Source of the DNA: RUG14871 sp045539425
GTDB taxonomy: Bacteria; Bacillota_I; Bacilli_A; Erysipelotrichales; Erysipelotrichaceae
Direction: 5' to 3'
Assembly: GCA_045539425.1 (NCBI GenBank)
Contig: JAZQFH010000011.1
Location: forward strand, 1 to 64,000
DNA length: 64,000 bases
Below are positions 36,402 through 44,399 of the stretch, one piece after another; positions within the stretch are counted from its first letter, which is position 1; each line of letters begins with the position of its first letter. The notes below the pieces were generated by a model. It ran no database searches. It was given only the letters and a program-made list of their open reading frames with translations, and was not told the DNA's origin. The position numbers and the translations under genes were made by a program.

Positions 36402-36459
36402 AAAAAGACGGTACCTGTGAAACAAATCGTAATACGATTGTTTCCCTTACCGTCTTTTT
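36402..36459 (+). terminator. Terminator of def-rnjA
   Basis: The outer stem AAAAAGACGGTA (36402-36413) pairs with TACCGTCTTTTT (36448-36459), enclosing a second stem GAAACAAATCG/CGATTGTTTC. The T run on the plus strand follows at 36455-36459. The A run on the other side lets it also serve the convergent gene at 36474. Confidence 0.8.
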
Positions 36460-36473
36460 GTGATGTCACTCAA

Positions 36474-37682
36474 TTAAATATTGCTTTTGAAAAGCCATTC
36501 AGCCAGATCCACAATTCTGATTCCCTCGTATTGATACTCTGCATGATGAGTCCTTGCGATCAGCATTTTAGGATATGCGTCTCTTATTTTCAGTAAAGGC
36601 TCCACTTCTCTTTCAAAGGTATATTGATTGGCAATATTATCTGACACCTGCAAATATAATATTTCATTTCTTTTTTTCGCTACAAAATCAATCTCTTTCT
36701 GATACAGTTTCCCAACATATACTTCATATTCTCTTCTCAGCAATTCAATGGCGACCATATTTTCATATGCTCTGCCATAATCCATATTGACTGTCCCAAG
36801 TCTCGAATATCTGAATATTGGATCACAAACATAGTATTTGTCATTTGATTCTAAATACTTTTTCCCCTTTAAATCATATCTGCGTATTTTATAAAACAGA
36901 AAAGACCGGCAGATATAAGATATGTAATTGCCAATCGTCTTATCATTTGTTTTAATTCTTTTTGATACGAAAGCATCTGAAACATTTTTTGCTGATGATA
37001 GATTCGAGATATTGTCAAGCATATAATCAACGAGTTGATCAAGTATAGCTTTATTTCGAATATTATACTTTTGTTTTATATCTCGAATTATAAGTGTCTC
37101 ATAGATTTCGTTTATGTATTTGTATTTGTCCTCATATTCATTATACAGATAAGCCCCTGCCATACCTCCTTCGGAAAAATAACGTTCAAACCCGCTTTCA
37201 TAATCCGCAATATTGTAATACCTCATGAATTCAGTCAGGGAAAACGGATATACTTCTATCTCGTATTGTCTTCCGACAAATAACGTTGCTAAATCACTGC
37301 TGGAAAGAAACGCATTTGACCCGGTAAGATACATATCAAACTTTCCAGCCTCATATAAACTGTTGATTGCTTCCTCAAATCCTTCACATCTCTGTATTTC
37401 ATCAACTAAAAGATAATTATGAACTCCTGGTTTATATTTTCCGTCAACGTACTGTTCGAATGACTCGGCATTTCTCAATGGTCTGTATTGCGATTCATTG
37501 AAATTAATCGATATCACATTACTACTGTCATTAAGGCCAATAATATACTGATTGAATTGTTCTAAAAGTTTTGATTTACCACATCTTCTGACGCCTGTTA
37601 TTATCTTTATGTCAGGAGTTCCCATCACATTGATCAGTTTTCTCAGGTAGTACTCTCTCTTAATAAGCTTCATATTGCTCAC
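36474..37682 (-). CDS. AAA ATPase of the AAA_14/DUF4143 family
   Basis: A 402-residue P-loop protein. Walker A GVRRCGKSKLL (about 30-40) and Walker B NYLLVDEIQ (about 90-98) are followed by LTGSNAFLSSSDLATLF. The C-terminal DUF4143 part has a nuclease-like strand pattern, VGKLYQKEIDFVAKK...LYLQV. These proteins are widespread, often in variable copies, and their function is not settled. The start is GTG 37682 or ATG 37673; neither has a well-placed Shine-Dalgarno. It is A+T-rich against its G+C-richer neighbours, suggesting later acquisition. Confidence 0.8.
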   Translation of the reverse strand: MSNMKLIKREYYLRKLINVMGTPDIKIITGVRRCGKSKLLEQFNQYIIGLNDSSNVISINFNESQYRPLRNAESFEQYVDGKYKPGVHNYLLVDEIQRCEGFEEAINSLYEAGKFDMYLTGSNAFLSSSDLATLFVGRQYEIEVYPFSLTEFMRYYNIADYESGFERYFSEGGMAGAYLYNEYEDKYKYINEIYETLIIRDIKQKYNIRNKAILDQLVDYMLDNISNLSSAKNVSDAFVSKRIKTNDKTIGNYISYICRSFLFYKIRRYDLKGKKYLESNDKYYVCDPIFRYSRLGTVNMDYGRAYENMVAIELLRREYEVYVGKLYQKEIDFVAKKRNEILYLQVSDNIANQYTFEREVEPLLKIRDAYPKMLIARTHHAEYQYEGIRIVDLAEWLFKSNI

Positions 37683-37712
37683 TACTGTAATCGTTATCCT
37701 TTCTATAGGAAT

Positions 37713-37741
37713 ATTATACTGTAATATTTCGAATATTTAAA
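37713..37741 (-). promoter_or_regulatory. Promoter of the DUF4143 ATPase gene
   Basis: TTTAAA (37741-37736) and TATAAT (37718-37713) on the minus strand are 17 bases apart. Overlapping AATATT dyads (AATATT-CGA-AATATT type, 37722-37737) cover the spacer and may be an operator. Confidence 0.5.
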
Positions 37742-38123
37742 TTATTTTCATTTTCTCGAATTAGAAAGTGTAAATCAAAGGACCGTGAATTACCGAACAA
37801 GGCTTACTGCAGTGCACAGATGTTCTTAAAAACCAGATACTACTGTTGCCTTACAATGACTTTGACCGCAATCTCAATCATCTATGAAATGTATCATATG
37901 CTAAAGGCCGCCGAGCCAGCATGGCAGTGTGCCAACCGATGGTAAGTTTAAATAGACAAGTGTATCAAAAGACAATTGAGCGAATCGCTTTAAAGTGTAA
38001 GGGGGATTGAACAGATGGCTGGTTAGACCTGCACTTACTGTCATAATCTCAAGTCCCGTGCAAACTGTACCGTTCTCACGTCTTTTTTTACTTGATTTCT
38101 TATTTCAATGCGAAAAAATGAAT
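37742..38123. other. Gene-free stretch with a possible coding remnant
   Basis: About 380 bases without an intact gene. On the plus strand 37822-37887 reads as the end of a protein (last residues PYNDFDRNLNHL, then TGA) with no start in frame, which looks like the 3' end of a deleted gene, perhaps a transposase. The rest shows nothing recognisable. Confidence 0.3.
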
Positions 38124-38612
38124 TTAATCCTCTTCTTCCGTCTCAATTTGTCCTATCATGAGTTCATCAACCTCTTCCAATTGGAAGGGTTCTCCGTATT
38201 CACGTACCATGGACTCTTCTCTTACGACCCATTGTTTTCCGAATTTGCAGGCATCCTCTCCGACCACCAGCTTCCCGTAAGAAATCGCCTTGCGCAAAGT
38301 GCTCTCATTCAGTCCCCACAACTCTGTCGCATCCGTAAAAGCAATCAAGCCATCAAACGGTGTATCAACCTTTACTCCGTTTTCATATAATTCTTCACAG
38401 GATAAATCAAGTTCATCATCCCATACAATTCCGTATCCTCCCGTATCAACTGTTACCTGGGAGAACAAATCAGGATTCATTTGGAAGCGCTGAAATGGAA
38501 TCCATTTGGTAAAGAGCGGTTTTACATCATAGATTTTTGTAACACCTTCCGCAAATTGTACTTGTAAACAATAATCCGGAAGCGGACGTACTGATTTAAT
38601 TTTGTGAAACAT
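38124..38612 (-). CDS. DUF2442 protein with C-terminal helix-turn-helix-like part
   Basis: A 162-residue protein. The N-terminal half (1-80, VRPLPDYCLQVQFAEGV...YDVKPLF) matches DUF2442. The C-terminal half has ATELWGLNESTLRKAI followed by a short wing-like GKQWVVREES, which resembles an excisionase-type DNA-binding fold. GGAGAG lies before ATG 38612. It starts 11 bases after the DUF4160 gene; DUF4160-DUF2442 pairs recur in bacteria and behave like toxin-antitoxin-type modules in annotation, though evidence is limited. The DNA-binding half would suit repression of its own operator at 38910-38929; this is inference. Confidence 0.75.
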   Translation of the reverse strand: MFHKIKSVRPLPDYCLQVQFAEGVTKIYDVKPLFTKWIPFQRFQMNPDLFSQVTVDTGGYGIVWDDELDLSCEELYENGVKVDTPFDGLIAFTDATELWGLNESTLRKAISYGKLVVGEDACKFGKQWVVREESMVREYGEPFQLEEVDELMIGQIETEEED

Positions 38613-38623
38613 GTATCTCTCCT

Positions 38624-38878
38624 TTATTCGAGTGGATCAAGTGCTTTAAACTGCTGCGTTTCCCACATTGTTAGCAGTTCAGTATTATGAAGTAGTACCC
38701 ACTCACGTACCATCGCAAGAGCTTTTGAAGGAAAATAACCTTCCATTACACTCCCGTTTTGAATATCAATTGCGGCCATATCATCATGATAAATCGCATG
38801 AATATGAGGTGGATTATGCTCCGCCTGCTGAAAATACATGCGGATGACAATCCCGTAAAATCTGGATAAAACCGGTAT
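38624..38878 (-). CDS. DUF4160 protein, probable ATA start
   Basis: An 84-residue protein of the DUF4160 family, with the conserved HNPPHIHAIYHDD and AIDIQNGSVMEG segments. Family members begin MPxxxRFYGI; here that position is ATA-CCG-GTT at 38878, and AGGAGG (plus 38886-38891) stands seven bases upstream of it, the ideal distance. The only other upstream start is TTG 38902, which lies upstream of that Shine-Dalgarno. So initiation at AUA is likely. It is the first gene of the pair with DUF2442. Function is not established for the family. Confidence 0.7.
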   Translation of the reverse strand: MPVLSRFYGIVIRMYFQQAEHNPPHIHAIYHDDMAAIDIQNGSVMEGYFPSKALAMVREWVLLHNTELLTMWETQQFKALDPLE

Positions 38879-38906
38879 ATGAGTGCCTCCTGTTGATGAC
38901 AATTAC

Positions 38907-38929
38907 ATTATATCACGTTTCCGTGATAT
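38907..38929 (-). promoter_or_regulatory. Promoter -10 and operator of the DUF4160/DUF2442 pair
   Basis: ATATCACG (38910-38917) and CGTGATAT (38922-38929) form a perfect 8-base inverted repeat with a 4-base centre. It overlaps a minus-strand TATAAT box (38912-38907). Repressor binding here would shut off the pair, as in autoregulated toxin-antitoxin operons. Confidence 0.65.
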
Positions 38930-39028
38930 TTGTTCTTTATATTTCAATCGAAATCATTCTGCGATTCCTTTTCAACTGCTTCACTTTTCATAAGAAACAC
39001 CGATGCATTTCTGTGTTAAAATAAGAAC

Positions 39029-39886
39029 ATGAGCACAACATTAAAGAAAGTACTGATCGGCGTTGTTTCCGCACTGATTATCGCGGGGCTATTGACACTG
39101 GACGCCTTATATATCGGACCGAAGAAACTGAAGGTCCGCTACGAAACCATTGAATCCAATCTGATCAGCGAAGACCTCAACGGACTTACGATCTGCGTCT
39201 TCTCCGATCTGCACTATAACAACTTTGTGAACAAGGAGCGCGCCCAGAAGATCATCGACAAGATCAACGAGCAGAATCCGGATGTGGTATTCTTCCTGGG
39301 AGACCTATTCGATCATCCATCTGTCCACGTTCCGGGAGAAGTCTGTCAGGGTGATCTGATTCAGCTTCTCTCTTCCATCCATGCCCCATATGGCAAATTC
39401 GCGGTCTTAGGGAACCACGATCTGGAATCCCCTACCGCAACCGATATCGTAAAGAACGTGCTCTATAAAGGCGGATTTGAGCTCAAGGTGAATGAGAACT
39501 TCCAGATCCACCTGCAGAAGCACTCCGGCATCCAGATCATCGCCTTAGACTCAGAACTCTTGGGTGAAATTGATCCCGTTTCCGCCTTTGAGGGAAGCGA
39601 AGAGAACATGTACCGCATCGTTCTCTGCCATACCCCGGATACCATTGATAAATTAAGCGATTACCAGTTTGACTACATGATGGCCGGCCATTCGCACGGC
39701 GGCCAGCTCTATATCCCGCTCATCGGTGCCATCTACATTCCGCAGTACGCCTATAACTACAACCACGGAAAATATGTCATCGATGCGAAGACACTGGATA
39801 TCACAAACGGCGTCGGCACGACCCGCAAGGACATCCGCCTCTTCGCCGATCAGGAGATCGTCGTCTACCGCTACTATCACAAATAG
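39029..39886 (+). CDS. Membrane-anchored metallophosphoesterase
   Basis: A 285-residue calcineurin-like phosphoesterase of the YaeI/YkuE type, with one N-terminal membrane helix (about 7-27) that places the catalytic domain outside. Metal motifs are all present: FSDLHYN, GDLFDH, GNHDLE, and GHSHGGQ. Relatives act on UDP-diacylglucosamine-like or other phosphoesters; the substrate is unknown. ATG 39029 has no Shine-Dalgarno. An extended -10 box (TGT-TAAAAT at 39014-39022) ends six bases before it, so the mRNA is probably leaderless. Confidence 0.85.
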   Translation: MSTTLKKVLIGVVSALIIAGLLTLDALYIGPKKLKVRYETIESNLISEDLNGLTICVFSDLHYNNFVNKERAQKIIDKINEQNPDVVFFLGDLFDHPSVHVPGEVCQGDLIQLLSSIHAPYGKFAVLGNHDLESPTATDIVKNVLYKGGFELKVNENFQIHLQKHSGIQIIALDSELLGEIDPVSAFEGSEENMYRIVLCHTPDTIDKLSDYQFDYMMAGHSHGGQLYIPLIGAIYIPQYAYNYNHGKYVIDAKTLDITNGVGTTRKDIRLFADQEIVVYRYYHK

Positions 39887-39937
39887 AAAAAAGGCATCCT
39901 GCTTAAGGAAAATGTATTCCCTAAAAAGATGCTTTTT
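39887..39937. terminator. Terminator between phosphoesterase and htrA
   Basis: AAAAAGGCATC near 39887-39897 pairs with GATGCTTTTT (39928-39937) with one bulged G, followed by ATAG. It lies between two convergent genes and could serve both. Confidence 0.6.
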
Positions 39938-39949
39938 ATAGTGTTCTAA

Positions 39950-41581
39950 TTAACCGCGGATGAAGTCGAAGCTGATCTCTCTGCCGTCACGCTCACAGAC
40001 GATATTGACCTTGGCACCGGCCTCTAAAGCCGTATAGGTATCGCCTAAGTCTTCCAGCGTATTGACGCTCTTGTTGTTAATGGAGAGGATCTTATCCCCT
40101 ACCTGCATGCCGAGCTCTTCCGCCAGGGAGTTTGCCTGGATTTCAACAATGTAGATGCCGTTTTCAACATTTCTGTCTAAATTGTAGTATTCCGCAGCGT
40201 CCGGGGAAGTGATATTGGCATACTTGATGCCGATGGCGCGTCTGCCGGTCACGTATCCCTGTGTCACCAGGTCGTTAATGACATTCTTCACATCATCGAG
40301 TGGGATCGCAAAGCCGATGCCCTCGACGTCTTCATCAATTGTCTTGGCATTGACGATACCGACGAGTTCCCCGTTCAGATTCATCAGTGCTCCGCCACTG
40401 TTGCCCGGGCTGATCGGAGCATCGATCTGAAGCAGAGTCATCTCCTGACCGTCAATGGTGATCTGACGCTCTTTGGCGCTGACAATACCGCTGGTCACTG
40501 AGCCGCCTAAGGAGCCAAGCGGGTTCCCGATGGCGATAATCGACTGGCCGACTTTCAGGTTATTGGAGCTGCCTAAGGTGACGGCGTGCAGATTTGTCGC
40601 ATCCACTTTGATGACCGCCAGGTCCGTATCCGCATAGGTACCGATGACCGTTGCCGGATATTCCGTGCCGTCCGTTAAGCGGACCGTGATGCTCTTGGCA
40701 TTCTTGATAACGTGGTTACAAGTCAGGATGTAGCCGTCGCTGGTGATAATGACGCCGCTGCCGGCACCGCTCACCACATACTGCTGCATGAACCAGTTGG
40801 TCGAGACCGCTTCCGTTTTGATCTCCACGACCGTATCGGCATATTTTTCCACCACAGTCGGGATCGTGTTCTCATTTGCCGGCTGGTATAAGTTCGCCTG
40901 CTGCGTCGGGCTTTCCACATATTCCACTTCGTGGATCACCGACTGGCTTGGATTACTCTTCTGGGCTACTTTCGTGCCGATATAGCCGCCGCCGAATGCC
41001 AGCGCAAAGGCCAGGATCAAACCGACGATATTGCGCAACATGCCCTTATTATTCGCTTCACGCACCTGGATCTTTTCATAGTAGTCATTGGTCCTCTTGA
41101 CTCTCTGATCATTCGCAAAGACCTCATCGAGTGTGCGTTCGAATTCATCCTTTTTCTCTTTCGGTTCCATTGCCGGTTTTTCAGCTTCCGCTTTTGGCGC
41201 TTCCGCTTCCTTCACCGGTTCGGCTTCGGCACTCTCTTCTTTCAAAGAAGCCGGCTCTGCGGAAACAGATTCTTCGCTATGCTCAGCTGCTGTTTCTGCC
41301 GCAGGTTCTTCTTCCGGCACAGCAGTTTCTGCCTGCTTCTCTTCCATTAGTTTCTTCTCTAACGCTTCCATGGAAGCTTCGAGCTTCTCTTCCGCCTCTT
41401 TTAAGGCCTTGACGCCTTCCGAGACTTCCTCGGTTGCCCCGGTTTCGATCTTTTCCGCTGCGGCTTCGATTTCTTCCGCCGCCTTTTTCGACTCTTCTCT
41501 GATGATATCTTCCGCTTTTTTGGCGGCTTCTGTATTCTCAAGATTTTGAGTATTGAATTCCTTGTTTAATTCATCTTCCAT
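39950..41581 (-). CDS. htrA: HtrA/DegP-like serine protease with PDZ domain
   Basis: A 543-residue membrane-tethered protease. Residues 1-175 are a Glu/Ala/Lys-rich cytoplasmic region with predicted coiled coil. One membrane helix follows (IVGLILAFALAFGGGYIG), then a trypsin-like domain with the triad His (LTCNHVI), Asp (DTDLAVIKV) and Ser (SPGNSGGALM), then a C-terminal PDZ domain (EELGMQVGDKILSINNKSV). It handles misfolded exported proteins. ATG 41581 is chosen for AGGAGG eight bases upstream. The acidic N-terminal extension is longer than in typical HtrA proteins. Confidence 0.92.
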   Translation of the reverse strand: MEDELNKEFNTQNLENTEAAKKAEDIIREESKKAAEEIEAAAEKIETGATEEVSEGVKALKEAEEKLEASMEALEKKLMEEKQAETAVPEEEPAAETAAEHSEESVSAEPASLKEESAEAEPVKEAEAPKAEAEKPAMEPKEKKDEFERTLDEVFANDQRVKRTNDYYEKIQVREANNKGMLRNIVGLILAFALAFGGGYIGTKVAQKSNPSQSVIHEVEYVESPTQQANLYQPANENTIPTVVEKYADTVVEIKTEAVSTNWFMQQYVVSGAGSGVIITSDGYILTCNHVIKNAKSITVRLTDGTEYPATVIGTYADTDLAVIKVDATNLHAVTLGSSNNLKVGQSIIAIGNPLGSLGGSVTSGIVSAKERQITIDGQEMTLLQIDAPISPGNSGGALMNLNGELVGIVNAKTIDEDVEGIGFAIPLDDVKNVINDLVTQGYVTGRRAIGIKYANITSPDAAEYYNLDRNVENGIYIVEIQANSLAEELGMQVGDKILSINNKSVNTLEDLGDTYTALEAGAKVNIVCERDGREISFDFIRG

Positions 41582-41721
41582 ACACAATACCTCCTGTTTT
41601 ACAAGTAACATCCTATAAGCGCAATGTGAACTCTATGTGAAGTGCACCTTTCGCTTTATTTAAAATATAGCGCGTTTTAGCACTCTTGTAAAGAGTGTGC
41701 TAAAAAGATGACCCCTGCGGA

Positions 41722-42345
41722 TCATCCCTGTTTCTTTTTCTGCTGATTGTGGATCTGCCTGGTCTTGAGCTTCTCCGCTTTCTGCGTGGAGTAGGAGAAC
41801 CTCCCCAGCTTCTCTCCCAAGGCAAAGTATTCGCCATGGCTGTAAGCGACTAAATCCGCCTTTTCCAGATTAATTCTGCCCTTTTCATCCATCACGCTCT
41901 CATCCACCGTAACGCAGACCACTTCGGCTAAAAACATGTCGTGCGAGCCAAGCTCCAATACCTGCTTCACTTTGCACTCCAAAGCCAGCGGGCACTCCTT
42001 GATGGTCGGGGCGGCTACCATAACGGAATCCTGACGCGTTAAATGAAGATCACCAAACAAGTCAAACTTGTCGAGATTTCTTCCGCTCTTAATGCCCACA
42101 AAGTCGGCTGCCTTCACGGTTGCCCTGTTTGTCAGATTCATGACAAACTCCCCGCTTTCTAAGATCATATCGTGAGAGCAGCGGCTCTTACGAATTGACA
42201 CGGAAACCATCACCGGGTCGGAACATACCGTACCCGCCCAGGCGGCTGTCATGATGTTTTCCTTGCCGTCAGGGGACTTGCAGCTGATCATCACGCATGG
42301 CACCGGGTTGAGCAGATTTGCGCTTTTCAGAGTTATTCTTGCCAT
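41722..42345 (-). CDS. Flavin reductase-like FMN-binding protein
   Basis: A 207-residue protein of the flavin reductase-like domain family: NPVPCVMISCKSPDGKENIMTAAWAG, VSIRKSRCSHDMI and FVMNLT form the FMN-binding split barrel. Members act as FMN reductases or as anaerobic redox proteins. ATG 42345 is preferred over the in-frame upstream start because an AGG site is near and the domain starts at once. It is divergent from the ATPase gene at 42504, sharing the palindromic promoter region. Confidence 0.82.
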   Translation of the reverse strand: MARITLKSANLLNPVPCVMISCKSPDGKENIMTAAWAGTVCSDPVMVSVSIRKSRCSHDMILESGEFVMNLTNRATVKAADFVGIKSGRNLDKFDLFGDLHLTRQDSVMVAAPTIKECPLALECKVKQVLELGSHDMFLAEVVCVTVDESVMDEKGRINLEKADLVAYSHGEYFALGEKLGRFSYSTQKAEKLKTRQIHNQQKKKQG

Positions 42346-42428
42346 AGGTTGTACCTCGCTTTGCGTTTTCATTCTATCATAATTCCTTCATGGAAACATC
42401 TAGCTTGCAGGATATTGGAAAACAGGCG

Positions 42429-42477
42429 TTATACCCTATTATACCCTGTTGTCATTTAGGGTATAATAGGGTATAAT
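42429..42477. promoter_or_regulatory. 19-base inverted repeat with embedded promoter
   Basis: TTATACCCTATTATACCCT (42429-42447) and its exact complement at 42458-42476 are separated by 10 bases. Each arm is itself a tandem of a 10-base unit containing TATACCCT, giving four half-sites. A promoter is built in: TTGTCA (42449-42454), 17 bases, TATAAT (42472-42477), reading toward the gene at 42504. A mirror promoter reads toward the flavin reductase. It probably binds a dedicated repressor. Confidence 0.7.
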
Positions 42478-42503
42478 TTAGATAGCTATCATGGAGGTGA
42501 AAC

Positions 42504-44297
42504 ATGGCCTTGATTGATGAAAAGTCACAGATTTTACAATTGGAGAAACAAATCGAGGAACTGCCGCGCGGCTCGATTTCCACAAAGAAAGTAAACAACC
42601 ATACATATTATTATCACCGCTGGTACGAGGGAAAAGTGAAAAAGGAACGGTTTCTGCCGGACACGGACGTTGCAGAACTGAAGTCACTGATTGAAAAAAG
42701 AAAACTGCTTCAGCAACAATTGAAACTGCTGAAGGAGAAGCTGCCCGTAGTTCGGACCACTCCGCTGAGAGTTGAGTCTTCCCCCTTTCTTACGATTGTC
42801 AGGCGTAACGAAGAACTAGAGTCCTTTTTTCAGCCGGCATTACATTACAAAAGACGTGAATGCTTTTCTTTGCTAAAGGATTATCTGCTTTCTCCTCCGA
42901 ATGATAAAGTGTTCGTCATCTACGGACTTCGCCGCACCGGTAAGACAACATTGATACGTCAGGCTCTTTCCGATCTTTCAAAAGAGATGCTGAAAAGAAC
43001 CGCATTCATTCAGATCACTCCCCAGAACACGCTGGCGGATGTCTATAAGGATTTGCGCATATTGGAAAGAGAAGGATACCGGTATGTCTTTCTGGATGAA
43101 GTGACGTTAATGAAAGACTTTATTGACGGTGCAGCTGTCTTCTCTGACGTATTTGCCGCAAGCGGAATGAAGATCATTCTCTCCGGCACGGATTCTTTGG
43201 GATTCCTGTTTACGGAGGACGAGCAACTGTATGACCGCTGTATCCTGATTCATACTACATTTATCCCCTACCGCGAATTTCAGGAGGTATTGGGAATTCA
43301 GGGAATCGATGAATATATCCGCTATGGCGGTACCATGAGCTTAAGCGGAATCAATTACAATGAGGATTCCCCTTTCGCAAGCGAAAAGAACGCCAACGAA
43401 TATGTGGATACAGCAATTGCACATAACATTCAGCATTCTCTGCGCTATTATCAGCAGGCGAATCATTTCCGCAATCTGCAGGAACTCTTTGATAAAAATG
43501 AGCTGACAAGCGCGATCAACCGTGTTGTTGAGGATCAGAATCACCGCTTTACACTGGAAGTTTTGACGCGGGATTTTGAGTCTGCAGATCTTGCGTTATC
43601 CGCCCGGAATCTGCGGCATGACCGCAGCCATCCCACAAACATTTTGGATCAGATCGATATAAAAAGCATAACGCAGCGGCTCATGGAACTATTGGAAATA
43701 AGAAACCGCAAAGACCAATCGGTTACTTTAAAGCCTGTTCATGCCGCCGAGATTCAGGAATACCTGGCGCTATTGGACTTAATTAAAAGCGTGGATGTTG
43801 TGAGTATGCCAAGCGGAGAAAAGACAACACGTACCTTAATCACCCAGCCGGGTCTCCGTTACGCCCAGGCAAAAGCACTCATTGAAAGTCTTTTAATGGA
43901 TCCCGCTTTCATCGATCTTTCCATCACACAGCGGAATCAGATTCAAAATAAAATTCTGAGCGAAATCATGGGCCGCATGATGGAAGATACCGTGCTTCTG
44001 GAAACAAAACTGGCAAATCCAAAAAAAGACGTCTTCGTTCTTCAGTTTGCGATTGGCGAATTTGATATGGTGGTATTTGATTCCTTTGACAGCAGTTGTG
44101 AAATCTATGAGATCAAACACAGCAGGCAAATCGCTGCGGAACAGGTACGGCATTTAACGGATGAAGAAAAATGCAGAATTACGGAGCATCGTTTCGGTAC
44201 CATCCGCAAAAAGTATGTCATTTACCGCGGCCCAAAAGACACATTCAACAACATCGCATATCTCAATGTCGAAACGTATCTGTGCAGCCTGAAGTGA
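42504..44297 (+). CDS. AAA ATPase with N-terminal coiled coil and nuclease-like tail
   Basis: A 597-residue protein. The N-terminal part (1-95) has two coiled-coil segments around a small GSISTKKVNNHTYYYHRWYEG domain. Then comes an ATPase core with Walker A YGLRRTGKTTLI (about 140-151) and Walker B RYVFLDEVT. The C-terminal region ends with GEFDMVVFDSF...EIYEIKHS, a pattern like the D...ExK core of restriction-type nucleases. GGAGG precedes ATG 42504. It resembles DUF4143-type ATPases but is longer and not close to the one at 36474. Role unknown; defence or mobile-element association is only a guess. The palindromic promoter suggests tight control. Confidence 0.75.
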   Translation: MALIDEKSQILQLEKQIEELPRGSISTKKVNNHTYYYHRWYEGKVKKERFLPDTDVAELKSLIEKRKLLQQQLKLLKEKLPVVRTTPLRVESSPFLTIVRRNEELESFFQPALHYKRRECFSLLKDYLLSPPNDKVFVIYGLRRTGKTTLIRQALSDLSKEMLKRTAFIQITPQNTLADVYKDLRILEREGYRYVFLDEVTLMKDFIDGAAVFSDVFAASGMKIILSGTDSLGFLFTEDEQLYDRCILIHTTFIPYREFQEVLGIQGIDEYIRYGGTMSLSGINYNEDSPFASEKNANEYVDTAIAHNIQHSLRYYQQANHFRNLQELFDKNELTSAINRVVEDQNHRFTLEVLTRDFESADLALSARNLRHDRSHPTNILDQIDIKSITQRLMELLEIRNRKDQSVTLKPVHAAEIQEYLALLDLIKSVDVVSMPSGEKTTRTLITQPGLRYAQAKALIESLLMDPAFIDLSITQRNQIQNKILSEIMGRMMEDTVLLETKLANPKKDVFVLQFAIGEFDMVVFDSFDSSCEIYEIKHSRQIAAEQVRHLTDEEKCRITEHRFGTIRKKYVIYRGPKDTFNNIAYLNVETYLCSLK

Positions 44298-44359
44298 TAC
44301 TTCAACACGGATTCCTTCTCTATTTGTATGTAACAAGTACAAGTTGGATAAAAAAACAA

Positions 44360-44394
44360 ACAAGCAGGAAATGATTGATACACTTCCTGCTTGT
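44360..44394. terminator. Bidirectional terminator, ATPase gene and leuS
   Basis: ACAAGCAGGAA (44360-44370) pairs perfectly with TTCCTGCTTGT (44384-44394). The plus strand continues ATTTATTATTT and the minus strand TTTGTTTTTTT, so it serves both convergent genes. Confidence 0.8.
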
Positions 44395-44399
44395 ATTTA

